Shown here: piece by piece, positions 12,707-14,316 of the stretch | How positions within the stretch are numbered: the stretch's first letter is position 1 | Layout of the letters: the number at the start of each line of letters is the position of its first letter | DNA from: Anaerolineae bacterium | GTDB lineage: Bacteria; Chloroflexota; Anaerolineae; Aggregatilineales; Aggregatilineaceae | Direction of reading: 5' to 3' | DNA: 14,316 nt | NCBI GenBank assembly: GCA_016929355.1 | Contig: JAFGJA010000441.1 | Coordinates: 1 to 14,316 of the forward strand | The notes under the pieces: generated by a model | The model's input: the letters and a program-made list of their open reading frames with translations, nothing else | What the model was told of the DNA's origin: nothing | Database searches by the model: none | Translations under genes and position numbers: made by a program

Positions 12707-14176
12707 TCACTCGTGATGCTCGTGTTCACCCACGACAACGACTTTCAGGAAATTGGTCTGGCTGCCGATGCCAAAGGGAACACCGCCGATAATGATCATT
12801 ATATCGTTGTCTTCGACTAACCCGACATTGTGAGCGGTGCGTGTCACCACCGGGATCATCTCGTCAATGGTCTGGAATTCTTTGACCATGACCGGCATCG
12901 TGCCCCACACCAGCGCCAGACGTTGGTAAGTGGTGCGATTCGGTGTCGCCGCCAGAATGGGTGTATTGGGCCGCACCCGCGCCACGCGCCGCGCCGTATA
13001 GCCGGACCATGTGCTGGCGACGATCAGTTTGGCATCCAGGGTGCGCGCCAGGCGTCCGGTCATGTGGCTGATCGCGGCAGGAATGGAGCGATCTTTTTCG
13101 CCTTTCACCACCTGCGAACTCAGTTCATCCGGGTGCAATTCCTGGTGTTCGATCATGTATTCTTCGGCAATACCTGCGATGCGCGTCATCATTTCCACCG
13201 CCTGTACCGGGTATTTGCCAATGGCAGTTTCGCCGGAGAGCATAATCGCGTCTGTCCCATCGAAGATCGCGTTAGCTACGTCCGTTGATTCGGCGCGAGT
13301 AGGGCGCGGATTCTCGATCATACTTTGCAACATCTGTGTAGCGGTGATCACCGGTTTGCCCGCCGCATTGCAGGCGCGAATGATGTTTTTCTGGTGGACA
13401 GGCACTTTTTCGGCGGGCGTTTCCACGCCCAGATCGCCGCGCGCGACCATCACCCCATCGGAGGCTTCGAGAATCGCGTCAAAATTGGCGATGGCTTCCG
13501 CCTTCTCGATCTTGGCGATCAGGGCGGCGTCACCGTTCATGTGCCGGACCAGCCAGCCGAGTTCGCGCATATCGTCGGCGGTGCGGACAAAGGACATGGC
13601 GATGTAATCCACGCCTTGTTCCAGCGCAAACTTGACGTGATCGCGGTCTGCTTCGGTGATCGATGAGAGACTCAATGAGGTGTCCGGCACGCTGATGCCT
13701 TTATGCGAGGACAACCAGCCGCCGATAACCACTTCACATTCCGTATCCGGGCCTTTTTTGCCTATCACGCGAAATTCAAGCTGCCCATCGTCCAGCAGCA
13801 GCCGTTCGCCCGGTTTGAGATCGGCCAACACTTCGGTATGGGGCAGGGGGATGACAAAGAGTTGTTCGGGATCGAGCGTTTCGCGCGCGGTGAGTGTGAC
13901 CATATCCCCGGCGGTCAATTCAAGCGGGTCTTGCACCAGATTCCCCAGCCGGATTTTGGGGCCGGGAATATCAGCCAGGATCGCAATGACGGCGTTTTCT
14001 TCGTTGGCGAGGCGGCGAATGTTCGTAATGTTCCGCGCGTGTGTTTCATGATCGCCATGACTGAAATTGATCCGCGCCACGTCCATGCCCGCGCGAATCA
14101 GGGCGCGCAGCATTCCCACATCCTGTGAGGCCGGGCCAATCGTAGCGACGATTTTGGTACGTTTGTGGTGGTTCAT
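12707..14176 (-). CDS. pyk: Pyruvate kinase
   Basis: Cytoplasmic glycolytic enzyme converting phosphoenolpyruvate and ADP to pyruvate and ATP, with Mg2+ and usually K+. It has 489 residues, the normal bacterial length, with all domains: N-terminal barrel with TKIVATIGPAS and MDVARINFSHGDH, the small B domain from about residue 70, the barrel core with catalytic Lys222 in IAKIEKAEA, the metal-binding MVARGDLGVE, the ITATQML motif and DAIMLSGETAIGKYP, then the C-terminal regulatory domain. No extra C-terminal PEP-utiliser domain is present; it ends in a short EHEHHE stretch. The frame also opens at a TTG at 14182, but GGAGG at 14184-14188 is seven bases before the ATG at 14176 and one before the TTG, so 14176 is the start. 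It heads the minus-strand series leading into the AEC transporters. Confidence 0.97.
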   Translation of the reverse strand: MNHHKRTKIVATIGPASQDVGMLRALIRAGMDVARINFSHGDHETHARNITNIRRLANEENAVIAILADIPGPKIRLGNLVQDPLELTAGDMVTLTARETLDPEQLFVIPLPHTEVLADLKPGERLLLDDGQLEFRVIGKKGPDTECEVVIGGWLSSHKGISVPDTSLSLSSITEADRDHVKFALEQGVDYIAMSFVRTADDMRELGWLVRHMNGDAALIAKIEKAEAIANFDAILEASDGVMVARGDLGVETPAEKVPVHQKNIIRACNAAGKPVITATQMLQSMIENPRPTRAESTDVANAIFDGTDAIMLSGETAIGKYPVQAVEMMTRIAGIAEEYMIEHQELHPDELSSQVVKGEKDRSIPAAISHMTGRLARTLDAKLIVASTWSGYTARRVARVRPNTPILAATPNRTTYQRLALVWGTMPVMVKEFQTIDEMIPVVTRTAHNVGLVEDNDIMIIIGGVPFGIGSQTNFLKVVVVGEHEHHE

Positions 14177-14220
14177 CGGCAAACCTCCGATTTTTTGACA
14201 GTTCGTAGGAGCATAGGCCC

Positions 14221-14226
14221 ATTGTA
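14221..14226 (-). promoter_or_regulatory. Possible second -10 box upstream of pyk
   Basis: TACAAT on the minus strand (five of six matches to TATAAT), preceded by CGG. No matching -35 box is visible; the hexamer 17 bases upstream reads CTGTCA. An RNA from here would have a leader of about 35-40 bases. Confidence 0.35.
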
Positions 14227-14245
14227 CCGGGTTACAGGCAAAGTG

Positions 14246-14272
14246 ACAGCCTGAGAATTATTCCCAGGCTGT
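14246..14272 (-). promoter_or_regulatory. Stable hairpin in the pyk leader
   Basis: Read on the minus strand, ACAGCCTGGGAA and TTCTCAGGCTGT pair over 12 positions around a TAA loop, with one G-U pair. On the plus strand that position is an A-C mismatch, so the fold favours RNA in the pyk direction. No U-tract follows. It starts almost where RNA from the upstream -10 box would begin. Confidence 0.65.
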
Positions 14273-14275
14273 GAA

Positions 14276-14284
14276 ATTGTACCA
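14276..14284 (-). promoter_or_regulatory. Extended -10 promoter of pyk
   Basis: TGG-TACAAT on the minus strand, one base from the TGG-TATAAT boxes of two other promoters in the window. The RNA would start near 14269-14270, at the foot of the 14246-14272 hairpin. Just upstream is a 13-base palindrome, GGGCAA-T-TTGCCC (14294-14306), a possible operator. Confidence 0.55.
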
Positions 14285-14316
14285 TATTGCGGCGGGCAAT
14301 TTGCCCCTCAAGCTAA

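Noticed and set aside
13011..13607. 198-residue plus-strand frame opposite pyk
   Set aside because: It is antisense to an unambiguous pyruvate kinase, with low-complexity Ser/Ala/Ile composition and no ribosome-binding site or promoter.
14177..14182. TTG at 14182 as the pyk start
   Set aside because: The GGAGG ribosome-binding site would be one base away; it is seven bases from the ATG at 14176.
14195..14200. TTGACA on the plus strand as a -35 box
   Set aside because: No -10-like hexamer is found 16-18 bases downstream (CCCATT), and no plus-strand gene follows.

Overview
The window is ordinary gene-dense bacterial chromosome of moderately high GC. It most resembles a member of the Chloroflexota, in or near the Anaerolineae. 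The basis is inference: a bacterial mevalonate kinase, a decaprenyl-phosphate phosphoribosyltransferase-like UbiA enzyme, double-zinc-ribbon and FecR-like membrane proteins of a type common there, consensus TATAAT promoters, and GC-rich 'CCTCACCCCC..CCTCTCC' palindromic repeats. No 16S or other marker confirms this. I see no tRNA, rRNA, CRISPR array, transposase, phage gene or obvious genomic island.

Layout. Positions 1-1887 (minus strand) hold a two-gene unit for isoprenoid and prenyl-lipid metabolism: a UbiA/DPPR-synthase-like prenyltransferase, then a mevalonate kinase cut by the window's left edge. A 150-base divergent promoter region separates this from a plus-strand series (2042-8824). 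That series is: a TlyA-type rRNA 2'-O-methyltransferase; an RseP-type site-2 protease followed after 8 bases by a HEAT-repeat protein with a very acidic tail; a TPR protein; an acylphosphatase; a single-pass membrane protein with a FecR-like domain; and a two-helix membrane protein with a double zinc ribbon.

The right part (8922-14176) is all minus strand and may be one transcription unit. It reads from pyruvate kinase through three tandem paralogous AEC-family transporters to a short GT87-like multi-pass membrane protein. The pyruvate kinase promoter region is at the right edge, with two -10-like boxes and a strong hairpin.

No gene-free stretch exceeds 300 bases. The longest gaps are the 150-base divergent promoter region (1888-2041), the right edge (14177-14316), 8096-8227, 2939-3066 and 5601-5697. 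Each holds promoters, hairpins or repeat remnants, described below.

I found no convincing new multi-gene system. The most interesting points are: palindromic repeats placed exactly at gene 3' ends, one supplying the C-terminus and stop of TlyA and another the stop of an AEC transporter; a terminator-like hairpin between the rseP promoter and the gene; the AEC triplication with an almost unchanged C-terminal block; an acidic tail growing by an 18-base tandem repeat; and a FecR-like type II membrane protein near a site-2 protease.
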